A stretch of DNA of 38,936 bases from Bacteroidota bacterium (GCA_021779665.1 JAJYAG010000048.1:1-38936), one strand, 5' to 3'; positions 1 to 10,200 are shown, counted from the stretch's first letter. Notes: generated by a model not told the origin, from the letters alone. Translations and numbers: made by a program.

Positions 1-761
1 CGGCCAACATCCCCCACACCGTAATAACGAAAGTCAAACGGGATCCCATATTTGCCAATATTGGAGTTGAGCCTTGCATTCCAACTGGTATCCTGATCAA
101 GCCTACTGATTACTTTACCCACGTAACTGGTTGCATTTAAAGCGGCAACGACCCCTTTGCCGTCCGGGCCATTCCACACGCCAACGTTAAAGGGCACGCC
201 AACAGCTGAATGCCAGGTTAATTTCTGTGTAGAGAACCCCAATACACCACTATGATTTAGCACAGATGGAAGGCTGGCTGGAAAACCAAAACAATCAGGT
301 AACATATAATCCATGCTTTCCTTGCCAAATTCCCGTTTAAAAAACTGATTCCCATATAAAACCTGTCGAATGATCGATTCGGAAGAAGAAATATTGACTT
401 CACCCTCATCAACTGAAGAACCGGACACATACCATCTGCCCTGATCGATATATTCCTTCACTTTCAGGTAAAGTTTGGGATAATATTCTTTCATCATTTG
501 ATACCGCCTGGAACCGGTAAAATTGAATACGTAATCAGGATATTTTTCAAAAAGATAAAAATTCTCCTCCATCGTATTCTTTATGTATTCATTGATTGTG
601 GTTGGATAATCCCAGTTCCATTCCGAATCGAGATGGGCATATCCCACGGTAAACAAAACTTTATCTTTCGACAAGTCGTATTTCTCCCTTTTCTGCAAAG
701 GCTGGGCCGAGCCCAGTAATGGCAGGATCAGTAAAGCCGTAATTAACAGATTTTTTTGCAT
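1..761 (-). CDS. GH38 alpha-mannosidase, N-terminal part (3' end beyond window)
   Basis: The first 253 residues of an exported glycoside hydrolase family 38 protein; the rest lies left of base 1. The start is the ATG at 759-761, followed by a signal peptide (residues 1-19, ending GSAQ). The match rests on GYAHLDSEWNWD at residues 40-51, where H43 and D45 occupy the zinc-ligand positions of the family, the segment around residues 114-133 with an SSSESIIRQ run, and LPDCFGFPASLP at 154-165, where D156 is at the place of the catalytic nucleophile and zinc ligand. GH38 enzymes are retaining alpha-mannosidases. It is the last visible gene of the block 2 enzymes, 151 bases after the DUF2961 gene; that gap holds only a weak 6-bp hairpin at 869-884. 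Family assignment is strong; linkage specificity and whether the gene is complete cannot be seen. Confidence 0.93.
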   Translation of the reverse strand, partial: MQKNLLITALLILPLLGSAQPLQKREKYDLSKDKVLFTVGYAHLDSEWNWDYPTTINEYIKNTMEENFYLFEKYPDYVFNFTGSRRYQMMKEYYPKLYLKVKEYIDQGRWYVSGSSVDEGEVNISSSESIIRQVLYGNQFFKREFGKESMDYMLPDCFGFPASLPSVLNHSGVLGFSTQKLTWHSAVGVPFNVGVWNGPDGKGVVAALNATSYVGKVISRLDQDTSWNARLNSNIGKYGIPFDFRYYGVGDVG

Positions 762-912
762 TTAGGTAAATATTTAAACAAATAAAAAATTATTTTCCAA
801 TATCGTTTCGTACTAAAGACGCCGCCGGTTTAAGTTTTAATTACCACATGACGACTTTCGCATATTTGTTAGTTTCTTAACTAAACTTCATTGCTTTATT
901 CTTCTTTACATA

Positions 913-3165
913 TTATTTAGCAGGTTTGATGTAACAATAAACTTCGTACCCGAGCTCACTCCAGGCACTTTTCACAGGAAATGAAGTTCCCGGGAACAAT
1001 TCCTGAAAGTTGGGAATAAATGTAACCCGAATTTTTATCTTTCCCTTTCCTTTTGTCAGGTTGGAAGGGATAAGGAATTCGTCGTCCCTTAACCGGCGGT
1101 TTGAAGTTTGCACTTTCAATTTCCGGTTATCCAATTCTCCCGGAGGGTTTGAGAATAAACAAGTGTTGGAACCAGCTAAGTACCAAACGCCAGCTTTTTC
1201 AAACGAGTCGTTAGCCCCGGGTCCCGAAATATAAACTTCTGCCGTTTGGTTAGGAAATCTGTAGTCCAGCGTACGACGAAGCAAAACGCCTTCGTTATCC
1301 GGCTTTAACTTAACAGTAAATTCAGATGTTCCCCGCATAAACCGACCGTCTTTCGACTGCTCAGGATAAACATCCTTACCGGTTAAATTGTCGTATCCGG
1401 AGATAGCATTTGGGCCCGGGTTCTGTATTTTTTTTGGGAAGACATCTATTCCCCATTCGTAGCGAGAAGATATAGTTTCCACTTCAGAAGCATCCGGCGA
1501 AATATACGCGTGTTCATTCTCACTCTTCAGATTGCCAACGTCTACTTCATCCGTTTTAATCAGAGAAGGGGATGGCAACCCATACCAGTAGGTAACCGCC
1601 TCATAATGTTCGGTCGACAGGTTCTCGCCACCATGTTCGAACCTGATTACAGCACGGCGTCCGAACGGCATCAAATCAGCCAAAAGAAAACGGTAAGCCG
1701 ATTCGATCAGATCTTTAGGGTCTTTTGCCTTGTCTTTCCCTGTCGTGCCACACGGATGGCCTGCAAATGGCAGTGTCATGTTCTGGCCGCCCCAATAGTC
1801 GCCGCCACCACCCCATTCCTCGGTTCCTGTGCCATATGCCTGTGGGGTCTGGCTGTCATCTAAAAAGAAGCGGGGGTCACCTTCCAGGGTTCCCAAAAAA
1901 CCATTATGTGAGAAAATAAACGAAGTCCCTACAAAACTGCCCGACCATTCATTTTTCCCTTCTAAACCTCTGGTATCCAAGTAAACCATATCCTTACCAG
2001 GTTCGGGTGTTGGAATGTCCTTATAGGTTGCATGAAAATAACTGCTGAAATTCTTACTGCCTGCTAAAGGTTCGTACCGTATTTCGTAACTAATTTCTGA
2101 ATCGTCGGGTTGGATCCCTGCCAGTTCATATTTGGCAGACCTGAAGAATGGCATCGGAAAATAACAGGCCAGCTCCACCTTCCTATTGGGATAATCATAC
2201 CGGATGTAGATTGGGAAGCCTTTTACAAGGTATTCTTTGCTTTCGCGGTTGTAAAAAGTACCTGCCCCGAAAAACAGGCACAACGGTGCGTCAATGGACG
2301 GGTATTTGCTGTTGTCCCAGGTTACCAGAAGGCGTAACCGTTCCAGATCCACCGCTTTTTCCAGCGGAAGTATCATTTTAAAAGCTCTGATGATAGAAGA
2401 TGGCTCTTTGATATTTGCCAGCATCAGTGATTTTTTGTCCAGCTTGATTTTTCCGTCCAGCTTTTTGATTCCCCTTGGGGCGATATCCGTGCCGGCAAGG
2501 CCAATAAGGTCCAGCACATCCTGAGCTGGTGTTTGACCGGAGTTCCATGTTTGAATGGGTTGGGAAAGGTTTTGTTCGTTTGCAAACAGGTTATAGATAT
2601 AATACCCGGTACCGTATTTTGTGCGGGAATAGGCAATTTGAAAGGTTTCTTTAAAAGGCATGGGCGTCCAGATCAGGTCGGCGCCCTTGGTGATAGCCCA
2701 CGTCCAATTGAGTGGCTGTGGGAAGGCTTCCGTTGGAAGAAATACAGTTTCCTTAAAAACCTTTTTCGCGTTTACCGGGTCGCTTGTTCCTGATTCACGG
2801 ATGATATTGTCGTTGCCGTCTGCGTTAAAATGCCAAGGACTGCCGTGCCAGTGGTTTGCCCGGCAAAAATACATAATCCCCGTCCCTTTGACATCCAGTG
2901 TAACATTGTAGTCTTCCCCTTTAGCAAATAGAAAGTGGCTTGCATCGGCCGATTCATTTCCGCCTGCCCGATCGTATGTGCTGCGCATATAGGCACGAAC
3001 ACCAATCCTTTGCTGCGGCCATTTGTCCCACATGCGGTATGCATCCAGTCCAACAGGTATAGTAGGAAGAACATTTCTACCCGATTGTTCTGGTTGCTGG
3101 GCATTTCCATGAATTGAGAAAACTAAAGCTATCAATGTCATTATAGTTATTACCTTCATTTTCAT
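913..3165 (-). CDS. DUF2961 / GH172-like exported protein
   Basis: Exported 750-residue protein with a signal peptide at residues 1-22 (ends in GNAQ). The DUF2961 core is recognised by LEGDPRFFLDD at about 427-437 followed by YGTGTEEW at 444-451. E428 and E449 lie 21 residues apart, which from memory is the same spacing as the two catalytic glutamates (E270, E291) of the characterised bifidobacterial GH172 enzyme. GH172 members cleave or rearrange alpha-D-fructofuranosyl or D-arabinofuranosyl linkages, but this protein is much longer than the roughly 400-residue single-domain members, so its substrate may differ. The N-terminal half (30-400) shows no other family I recognise. It follows the oxidoreductase gene after a 209-base gap with an inverted repeat. 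Alternative start: the second ATG two codons on. Confidence 0.85.
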   Translation of the reverse strand: MKMKVITIMTLIALVFSIHGNAQQPEQSGRNVLPTIPVGLDAYRMWDKWPQQRIGVRAYMRSTYDRAGGNESADASHFLFAKGEDYNVTLDVKGTGIMYFCRANHWHGSPWHFNADGNDNIIRESGTSDPVNAKKVFKETVFLPTEAFPQPLNWTWAITKGADLIWTPMPFKETFQIAYSRTKYGTGYYIYNLFANEQNLSQPIQTWNSGQTPAQDVLDLIGLAGTDIAPRGIKKLDGKIKLDKKSLMLANIKEPSSIIRAFKMILPLEKAVDLERLRLLVTWDNSKYPSIDAPLCLFFGAGTFYNRESKEYLVKGFPIYIRYDYPNRKVELACYFPMPFFRSAKYELAGIQPDDSEISYEIRYEPLAGSKNFSSYFHATYKDIPTPEPGKDMVYLDTRGLEGKNEWSGSFVGTSFIFSHNGFLGTLEGDPRFFLDDSQTPQAYGTGTEEWGGGGDYWGGQNMTLPFAGHPCGTTGKDKAKDPKDLIESAYRFLLADLMPFGRRAVIRFEHGGENLSTEHYEAVTYWYGLPSPSLIKTDEVDVGNLKSENEHAYISPDASEVETISSRYEWGIDVFPKKIQNPGPNAISGYDNLTGKDVYPEQSKDGRFMRGTSEFTVKLKPDNEGVLLRRTLDYRFPNQTAEVYISGPGANDSFEKAGVWYLAGSNTCLFSNPPGELDNRKLKVQTSNRRLRDDEFLIPSNLTKGKGKIKIRVTFIPNFQELFPGTSFPVKSAWSELGYEVYCYIKPAK

Positions 3166-3259
3166 TAGAATGGCATTTGTTCTATTAAGGGCATATAAAC
3201 ATGATCCTGCAGTTTCGATTAATCTTTGGTGACCTTTGATCCATAAACACCGTAAAGAA

Positions 3260-3330
3260 CAATATTCACTTCAACAAATTGTAAGTAGTTGGATAGATAA
3301 CCATTTCAACAACCGAAGAAGTGAATATTG
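3260..3330. repeat. Perfect 13-bp inverted repeat between oxidoreductase and DUF2961 genes
   Basis: CAATATTCACTTC at 3260-3272 is the exact reverse complement of GAAGTGAATATTG at 3318-3330, with a 45-base spacer. It sits in the 209-base gap between two genes transcribed leftwards, so it could be a terminator or attenuator hairpin after the oxidoreductase, or a pair of operator half-sites before the DUF2961 gene. There is no T-run after the left arm in the transcribed direction, which speaks against a simple intrinsic terminator. Confidence 0.55.
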
Positions 3331-3374
3331 ACAGTAAGGAACCATTCCGAATTGGTTGTTATGTCAACCCGGAA

Positions 3375-4721
3375 TTAAACTTTAGGTTCCCAGCCTTTTT
3401 CGTACTCGCGGCTCCAAAGTTTTTGGGCCTCTTTATCTTCAAGGATATGACCGTTTTTCGGATCAATTTTAAGGTCGCGGCCTACGCGCCAGGAAATATT
3501 ACCTAACTGCATTGCCACTACGCTCTTATAACCCTGTTCAACGTCGCAATTGGGTTTACGGTTGTTTCTGATAGCATCCAGGAAGTCGGCCACGTGAAGA
3601 CTATCCAGCCCTAGACTTGGACTTGCAGTATTGCGTCCCTGAAGGGCGTCTTCATTCATGAGTGATTTAACTTCTTTAATTAATTTCCCGCTGAGATCAT
3701 ATACCCGATAGTTATCACCACCAGTATCGAGGCTTCCTTTTTCTCCATAAAAAATAATGCCCCGGTCGGAACCTTCAATGGGTCTACCGTTTGAACTTCT
3801 GTTTTCCCACATGAGCGATACGCGACCCGGATAATCCATGGTTACGATTTGAGTATCCGGAGTTTCCCAGTCATCCTTATAATGGTATCTTCCTCCAACT
3901 GAAGTAACTCGGATCGGGAAATCAACACCTAATCCCCACCGGGCAACATCCACTTCATGTGTACCATTGTTCAGGGCTTCGCCTGTTCCCCAATGCCAGA
4001 ACCAGTGCCAGTTATAGTGGATCAGTCCGTCCATATATGGTTTACGCGGGGCAGGTCCCTGCCATAACTCGTAATCGAGCCATGAAGGTATGGCGCCCGG
4101 TTTCAAAAAATTATCTTTCCGGGTATTTGTGTACCATGTTTTTGCCAGGTAAACCCGGCCAATGATGCCATTGTGCAGTTCTTCTATACCCTTAGTAAGT
4201 ACAGATGCAGAACGGCGTTGTGCGCCCATCTGTACTACGCGTTTGTATTTCCTGGCTGCGGCTATCGCCAGCTCTCCTTCATGCGGATTATGGCTCAATG
4301 GTTTTTCTACATACACATGTTTACCAGCCTGGCAACCCATAATGGTGAGCGGGGCATGCCAATGATCGGGTGTTGCAATATAGATTGCATCGATTGATTT
4401 GTCATCAAGCACTTTCCGACAATCCTTTTCCGATTTGGGTGTAGAGGTTTGCCCGGCATCCATCACCGTTTTAATGGCTTTCGGGATAGCCCTTTCGTCA
4501 ACATCACACACACAGGCTACTTCAGCATTTGCCTGGCGTGCAAAAGTTCCCGACATGCCCTTTCCACGTGAATTCACACCAATAGTGGCTACCCTGATAC
4601 GGTCATTTGCCCCGATAATGTTTTTATAGCTTTTGGCACTAAATCCCAGCGCTGAACCTCCAATGGCCAAACCTGCCGAGCCGGCAGCTACTTTTCTGAT
4701 AAAATCTCTTCTGTTGTCCAT
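3375..4721 (-). CDS. Gfo/Idh/MocA-family oxidoreductase with Tat signal
   Basis: 448-residue NAD(P)-dependent sugar oxidoreductase. The N-terminus NRRDFIRK (3-10) followed by a small hydrophobic stretch (11-28) is a twin-arginine signal, so the protein should be exported folded with its cofactor. The Rossmann segment runs IRVATIGVNSRG at 42-53, and the family motif EKPLSHNP is at 139-146 (K140 is the usual catalytic lysine). A second conserved block, GTHEVDVARW, is at 253-262. It lies 14 bases downstream of the DUF1080 gene, so the two are almost surely co-transcribed. In Bacteroidota this pairing is associated with oxidation of sugars at C3 and cleavage of the keto-glycoside. Some Tat-exported relatives are GH109 alpha-N-acetylgalactosaminidases; I see nothing that decides for GH109 here. 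Confidence 0.9.
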   Translation of the reverse strand: MDNRRDFIRKVAAGSAGLAIGGSALGFSAKSYKNIIGANDRIRVATIGVNSRGKGMSGTFARQANAEVACVCDVDERAIPKAIKTVMDAGQTSTPKSEKDCRKVLDDKSIDAIYIATPDHWHAPLTIMGCQAGKHVYVEKPLSHNPHEGELAIAAARKYKRVVQMGAQRRSASVLTKGIEELHNGIIGRVYLAKTWYTNTRKDNFLKPGAIPSWLDYELWQGPAPRKPYMDGLIHYNWHWFWHWGTGEALNNGTHEVDVARWGLGVDFPIRVTSVGGRYHYKDDWETPDTQIVTMDYPGRVSLMWENRSSNGRPIEGSDRGIIFYGEKGSLDTGGDNYRVYDLSGKLIKEVKSLMNEDALQGRNTASPSLGLDSLHVADFLDAIRNNRKPNCDVEQGYKSVVAMQLGNISWRVGRDLKIDPKNGHILEDKEAQKLWSREYEKGWEPKV

Positions 4722-4735
4722 GCTAAATTGTAAAA

Positions 4736-5437
4736 TTATAAGGTTATGATTTTTATGTTTTTAAAGGCTACGGCACCTCCATGCTCCTGTAACAGGATAT
4801 GTCCTTTCTCGACCATGCCAAAGGCCGGAACAGTTTTGCTGAACTTGCTCAGTGCAACGGCATCCATGTATTCCTTGCTTCCACGGGTGAATTCAAGAAT
4901 TTTCTTTCCGTTTAACCAGTGTTCCACTTTTTTATCTTTGGCGACAATGCGGATTGTATTCCACTGGCCAGGGGCGTTTACCTTCTTTTGAGCCTCTACC
5001 GGAGGAATAACATCGTAAAAGGATCCACACAAATGGTTATCCTTTTTATTGTCCTCCCCAAGTTGGTCGTCTATGATCTGGTACTCCATTCCGAGGTTCC
5101 CGCCATTGGTGTACCTGGTATAAAAATATTTTATTCCTGAGTTACATCCTGGTTCGATTTTATAATCCACGGATAATTCAAAATTGGAATATTCGCCTAC
5201 GGTGATGATATCGCCCGCTTTACTTTCCTTTTTAACCGACAGACTCCCGTCCTTTATCTCCCAAGCCTGCGATACCGGCTTGCCACCTGGAGTTGTCCAT
5301 CCGTTAGTGGTTTTCCCATCAAACAAAAGTACCCAACCCTTTTTCTTTTCTTTGGACGTAAGTGAATTATCCTTTTGTGAAAACACGAGCGGTGTACATA
5401 AAATTAGAACCAACACAACACAAATACTTTTTCTCAT
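4736..5437 (-). CDS. DUF1080 protein (3-keto-disaccharide hydrolase-like domain)
   Basis: 233-residue exported protein. I start it at the ATG at 5435-5437 because this gives a clean signal peptide (MRKSICVVLVLILCTPLVFS); the open frame extends 26 codons upstream to 5515 but that extension is basic and cysteine-bearing and would bury the signal. The DUF1080 fold is shown by KGWVLLFDGKTTNGW near 33-47, the WEIKDGSL strand near 60, CNSGIKYF near 98, MEYQIIDDQ near 117 and HWLNGKKILEF near 173. Family members are lectin-like beta-sandwiches, some of which cleave 3-keto-glycosides by elimination. Its immediate neighbour is an exported Gfo/Idh/MocA dehydrogenase, which could make such a 3-keto substrate. 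The gene follows susD with a 144-base gap that may hold its own promoter. Confidence 0.9.
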   Translation of the reverse strand: MRKSICVVLVLILCTPLVFSQKDNSLTSKEKKKGWVLLFDGKTTNGWTTPGGKPVSQAWEIKDGSLSVKKESKAGDIITVGEYSNFELSVDYKIEPGCNSGIKYFYTRYTNGGNLGMEYQIIDDQLGEDNKKDNHLCGSFYDVIPPVEAQKKVNAPGQWNTIRIVAKDKKVEHWLNGKKILEFTRGSKEYMDAVALSKFSKTVPAFGMVEKGHILLQEHGGAVAFKNIKIITL

Positions 5438-5568
5438 ATAATAATTTTTTGTCAAAGGTTGGATGAGCCTGCATGCCCCTGTACGGCAATTAACCCGCCG
5501 CCAGGAAATTCTCATCCACCCTTGTATTAAACCAAATTAAACATGCAGGAACCAAAACTAAATTCGAT

Positions 5569-5578
5569 CGATAACGTC
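5569..5578. promoter_or_regulatory. Candidate operator CGATAACGTC before the DUF1080 operon
   Basis: The 10-mer CGATAACGTC lies just after the susD stop and about 130 bases before the DUF1080 start. The same 10-mer occurs at 33937-33946 upstream of the GH97 gene, in both cases shortly preceded by AAACTA. Both places are gaps before enzyme genes read in the same direction. It may be a shared regulator site; chance is not excluded. No clear -7 TAnnTTTG match is seen in this gap. Confidence 0.25.
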
Positions 5579-5581
5579 AGG

Positions 5582-7150
5582 TTATAATTGTGTATAACCT
5601 TTATTCTGAATAATTTTTCCAGGATTAGATTGCATTACGGTCATAGGGATCGGGTATGCCAACATATCGTCGCTCCATACGAATGAACCGTAACCATCAG
5701 CTGCCTGTTCGGCAATCATAACTTGTTTTGCCCTTCCTGTTCTAACCAGGTCAAACCATCTGTGATTTTCAAAAGCGAGTTCAATGCGTCGTTCATTTTC
5801 AATGGCCATTATAAAGGACTGATCATCTGCAAAGTCGGAAAGCTGAAAATCCTTTAAAAGACCAGCAGGTTTGGTAATTGCCGGATCCCCGGGTGTATTG
5901 CGTGCTCGTTGGCGAATTTTGTTCAGGTAAGTTAACGCAATAAGCTTGTCGCCTCCTGCACGTACCAAAGCTTCTGCATACAGCAAATAAATATCACCAA
6001 GCCTGAGTTCAATCCAGTTATTGCCGTTATCCGAGCCACTTGTGGCTATGTCGTAGTATTTACAAACATATTTGTCATTCATCCAAGCACCGGTTTTTGC
6101 ATTTTTCCAGCCATCGCGCATGGATACATATTTCCGTGGATCGGCAAACTCGTACGCTTTAGACATATCATCAGTAGGGGCATTAACACCACCTTTATCT
6201 CCTACCAGGACAACTTCCTTATCGGAAAAACGGGGTGCAAAGTTATTATTCCAAGGACTACCAGTGGCACCATTGGGACTACCCTTTTTATACTGGATTT
6301 CAAACAAGGATTCCTTACTATTCTTTTTGGCAACATCAAAAAGGTCCTTATAACTGGGTACCAGAGAGTAGTTTGTATTATTGATCACTTCGGAAAATTT
6401 TGTAATAGCCAGATTATATAATTCATTGCCTTTATTGAGCGGATAACCAGCCATATTCATGTAAACTTTACCAAGCAACCCTTGAGCCCCGGCCTTTGTA
6501 ACACGTCCACGGTCAGTGGAGCTATAAGATTCGGGAAGGTTTTGTTCAGCAAACTTCAGATCGTCAACAATAAAATCATAATTCGCCTGAAGTGAAGCGC
6601 GCTCCAGTGTATAAGCAATATTTTGGTCTATTTCTTTATCAACTATAATAGCACCGAGTAATTGATTGTTGAGCGCCATACCGCCAAATGTCCTGTTTAA
6701 CCAGAAATACATAAGTGCACGGATAAACCTTGCTTCGGCAACATATTGTTTTCTTAATGTGGTATCAGCAAAAGCCGCATTACCACTCCGTCCGATAACT
6801 ATATTGCAACGCAGGATAATATTATAGCAGTCATTCCAGCAACTGGTAGGATAACCGTTTTCTGGAAGCAACGGAGACATAAACTCATCAATACCTTTTT
6901 CATTTGCAGGGTTTCCGGCAAGCCAGGAAAAAGTACTATTATCGGAACGTATTTCTCCAATGCGGATAAAAGTTCCATTATAAACAGAGCGGAGATTACC
7001 GTAGGCCGACAGTACTGCCTGGTTAATATCAGTTTGAGTTTTATAAAACCCTGTCGAATTAAGGTTTGAAGGAGGGTTTAGTTCGATAAAATCCTCTCTG
7101 CAAGCAGCAAGACCAATCAAAACGATAAGAAAAATGATTGTTTTTTTCAT
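5582..7150 (-). CDS. SusD/RagB-family glycan-binding lipoprotein (pair 1)
   Basis: 522-residue surface lipoprotein that captures oligosaccharide and closes over its SusC partner. The lipobox LAAC puts the lipidated cysteine at C17, followed by REDFIELNPPS, the usual opening of SusD proteins. The C-terminal hallmark is FIMAIENERRIELAFENHRWFDLVRTGR near 455-482 (seen in parts) and an ending in IIQNKGYTQL, and the long alpha-helical middle carries TPR-like repeats. It lies 109 bases downstream of susC 1, a wider gap than in the other two pairs here (35 and 19 bases with other neighbours), and that gap contains a TACATTTG match. It precedes the enzyme genes DUF1080, oxidoreductase, DUF2961 and GH38. 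Confidence 0.96.
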   Translation of the reverse strand: MKKTIIFLIVLIGLAACREDFIELNPPSNLNSTGFYKTQTDINQAVLSAYGNLRSVYNGTFIRIGEIRSDNSTFSWLAGNPANEKGIDEFMSPLLPENGYPTSCWNDCYNIILRCNIVIGRSGNAAFADTTLRKQYVAEARFIRALMYFWLNRTFGGMALNNQLLGAIIVDKEIDQNIAYTLERASLQANYDFIVDDLKFAEQNLPESYSSTDRGRVTKAGAQGLLGKVYMNMAGYPLNKGNELYNLAITKFSEVINNTNYSLVPSYKDLFDVAKKNSKESLFEIQYKKGSPNGATGSPWNNNFAPRFSDKEVVLVGDKGGVNAPTDDMSKAYEFADPRKYVSMRDGWKNAKTGAWMNDKYVCKYYDIATSGSDNGNNWIELRLGDIYLLYAEALVRAGGDKLIALTYLNKIRQRARNTPGDPAITKPAGLLKDFQLSDFADDQSFIMAIENERRIELAFENHRWFDLVRTGRAKQVMIAEQAADGYGSFVWSDDMLAYPIPMTVMQSNPGKIIQNKGYTQL

Positions 7151-7195
7151 CTTTTATATTTTTTAGTTTTTATACCAAAGTTTCTGTAATTACGT

Positions 7196-7203
7196 CAAAT
7201 GTA
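7196..7203 (-). promoter_or_regulatory. Possible -7 promoter element TACATTTG before susD 1
   Basis: Read on the minus strand, TACATTTG fits the Bacteroidota -7 consensus TAnnTTTG and lies 46 bases before the susD 1 start. No good TTTG -33 element is seen at the expected distance, so this is only a weak candidate for an internal promoter. Confidence 0.22.
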
Positions 7204-7259
7204 AAATTGCAGGTGGTAACTAAATTCAATAAGCACCAGTTTATAAATGACGTAGCGAT

Positions 7260-10200
7260 TTAAAATGAAACATTAACTCCAAAAATCACAGAACGGGCTG
7301 AAGGATATCCCAGATAGTCACCTCCTTTTGCCAATCCATCTCCCTGGCTGCTTGTTTCAGGATCGTACCCAGGATATTTTGTGAAAGTAAACAGGTTTTG
7401 ACCTGTCACATAGAGCCTTAATCCTTTTAACTTAATACGATTAGTGAAACTTTCGGTAAAATCATAGGCTAGGGTCATATTTCGCAAACGAAGGTATGAG
7501 GCATCGGTTACCCATGCAGACGATGGATCTCTTTGCCATCCAGAGGGAGTGCGTGTAGGCCGGAAATGGATACCGTCGCCCGGGTCTTCCGGTGATTTCC
7601 AACGGCCCAACTGCTCAATCATTCCATTACGATCTCCATGATAAATTCCTACCATTCGCTTAAAGAAGCTAAATAATTTAACACCATAAACACCGGTAAA
7701 CTGGACAGAAAGTGAAAAGTTTTTGTAAGAGAAGTTATTATTGAAACCGGCAGAAAAAATCGGGTTATTACTTCCCAGAATATCTTTATCGTTTTGGTTC
7801 ATAATAGAATCGCCATTAACATCAAGATATCGACCGTCTCCAATCTTATCGCCAGGTAGATGCGGATATTTATCCAGTTCATCCTGACTCATAAACACGC
7901 CTTTATACACATACCCGTAAAAACTTGCAATTGGGTATCCCGGTTTGGTTATAAAAGCATTATTTGCATTAGGGGCACTGCCATAAATTGGCCTGCCGTC
8001 AGGTCCAACTTCCAATACTTTATTCTCATTAAATGAGATATTAAAGTCGCTTGACCATTTAAATTTTCCTGTTAAATTTTTTGTGGATAACTGGTATTCC
8101 ATACCACGATTTTGTACCTTTCCGACATTCTGCATCTGAGTTGAATAACCTGTGATACTTGGAACAGGAACATTCAACAAAAGGTCAATTGACTGGCTAT
8201 CATAAAAGTCTGCTTCCAACCGGATTCTGTTATCAAAGAGACCAAGATCGAACCCAAGATTTGTTTGTCGTGTTTTTTCCCATCCCAGGTTGTCGTTTGA
8301 CATAGTACTTGGGTTAACAATATTCTGGAGCGCATCGCCTGTTGGATAAAAACCGGTACTTAACAAACCTATTGATGAATAATTGCCAATGCGGTTATTT
8401 CCTGCGATTCCATAGCTAAGCCGAATCTTCAAATCATTAATACTTTTTATATTTTTCATGAAGCTCTCCTGATTAATTCTCCAGCCGACAGATAAAGATG
8501 GAAAAGTTCCCCATTTGTTGTTTTTGCCAAAACGGGATGATCCGTCGCTTCGAATTGTTGCAGTTAAAAGGTACCTGTTATCGTAAGAATAGTTAATTCT
8601 TGACAAATAGGAAATCATGGAATATTCGGATTTATCACTTGTAAGGGCATACATTGTTCCAGCATTAAGGGTGTAAATGTTGTCGTTAGGAAATCCTCGG
8701 GCTTCCCCGTAACTATGATCATAAGTATGCTTTTGTGTTGTATATCCGGCCAAAGCAGTAATATTGTGCTTGGTTCCGAACGATTTCTGATAAGTAAGTG
8801 TCTGCTCAATTACCCAATCAAGATCATTCCACGCTTCGTTGCTACCCTGGGCGGGACGGGGGGCTTTGGAACCATCAAGGTCAACAAACGAAGGTTGGTA
8901 TTGATCCTGCTTATTCTGAGCTATGCCTCCGTTTACACTTACTTTATACTTAAAATTATTAATTACCTCCCATTCGGCAAACATGGTACCCATCCAGCCA
9001 TTCCTTTTCCTGAGATTATAATTCTGTTTTGCGATACCAATAGGGTTTGCAACGTCACCAGCAACAATTTCAGGGTTTCTTACCTGCGAACCGTAGGTAC
9101 CGTCGGGATTATTCAAAGGGTATATAGGGGGGAGGTTAAGGGCATACATGATAGGGGAATCTTTCCCGTTTGCCTGCTCATGTCCGTTTGAAACATAAGC
9201 ATTAAGGCTTAAACCTACCTGGATACGTTTATTTATCTGAGAAGACAAACTGGTCCTGAAATTAAATCGGCTATAATCAGTATTAATTGAGATACCATCC
9301 TGTTTAATATAGCTGGACGAGAAAGTATATTGAGTCTTATCAGTTCCACCACTCATCGACAGTTCGTATTGTTCCATTTTTGCATTACGGAACAAAATAT
9401 CCTGCCAGTTATTGTCGGGCATTTGAGCCACAGAAGCCGGGTCCAAAAAGTTATAAAGAAAACCGGATTTTCCGTCAGGGATTATGTACTGAGTAGAAGA
9501 ACTTGGATACAAACTTCTTCGCGTATTCAGGTCGTTTATGGTATGAGGAGATTTGTCCGGATCGGCATTAATGATCGGGGCATCCAGCCATGCCTGGTTC
9601 CTACCGTCGATAAACCATTGTACATAATGATCACGGTTCATCATCTCAATTGTGTTTTCCCTTTGCTGGACTCCGGTATACATATTAAAATTAACTGTAG
9701 GAGCCCCGGTTTTCCCTTTTTTGGTATTGATTATAACTACCCCATTTGCACCTCTCGATCCGTAAATAGCTGTCGAAGATGCATCCTTTAAAACCTGCAT
9801 ACTTTCAATGTCGGAGGGGTTAAGTAACCTGAATGCCCCACCTTCCATAGGATATCCATCAACAACATATAGAGGCTCGTTTGTTTGGGTGATGGACCCT
9901 GTACCACGGACTCGGATTGATAAGCCTTCGCCGCCCGGTGCACCATTAATCTGTTGTATCTGCACACCGGCAACCTGACCAATCAATGCTTCACCAAAAG
10001 AAATAGCAGCCCTCTCCTTCAAATTTTCAGCGCTTACAGAAGCAACTGACCCGGTAAGGTCCGTTTTTCTTTGTGATCCATAACCAACAACCACAACTTC
10101 TTCCAGTTTTTTGATATCGGGCATGAGCCTAACCTCTAATTTGGTAGCACCTCCAACAGTTACTCTTTCAGTTAAATACCCAACATAAGAAAAAACTAGG

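Noticed and set aside
3375-4721. GH109 alpha-N-acetylgalactosaminidase
   Set aside because: It shares the Tat signal and Rossmann fold, but I could not identify GH109-specific motifs and the DUF1080 neighbour favours a sugar dehydrogenase.
5438-5515. N-terminal extension of the DUF1080 protein
   Set aside because: It would place 26 basic and cysteine-containing residues before a clear signal peptide that begins at the ATG at 5437.
8715-9191. 158-codon open frame on the plus strand
   Set aside because: Antisense to the barrel part of susC 1; composition and lack of any motif indicate a shadow frame.
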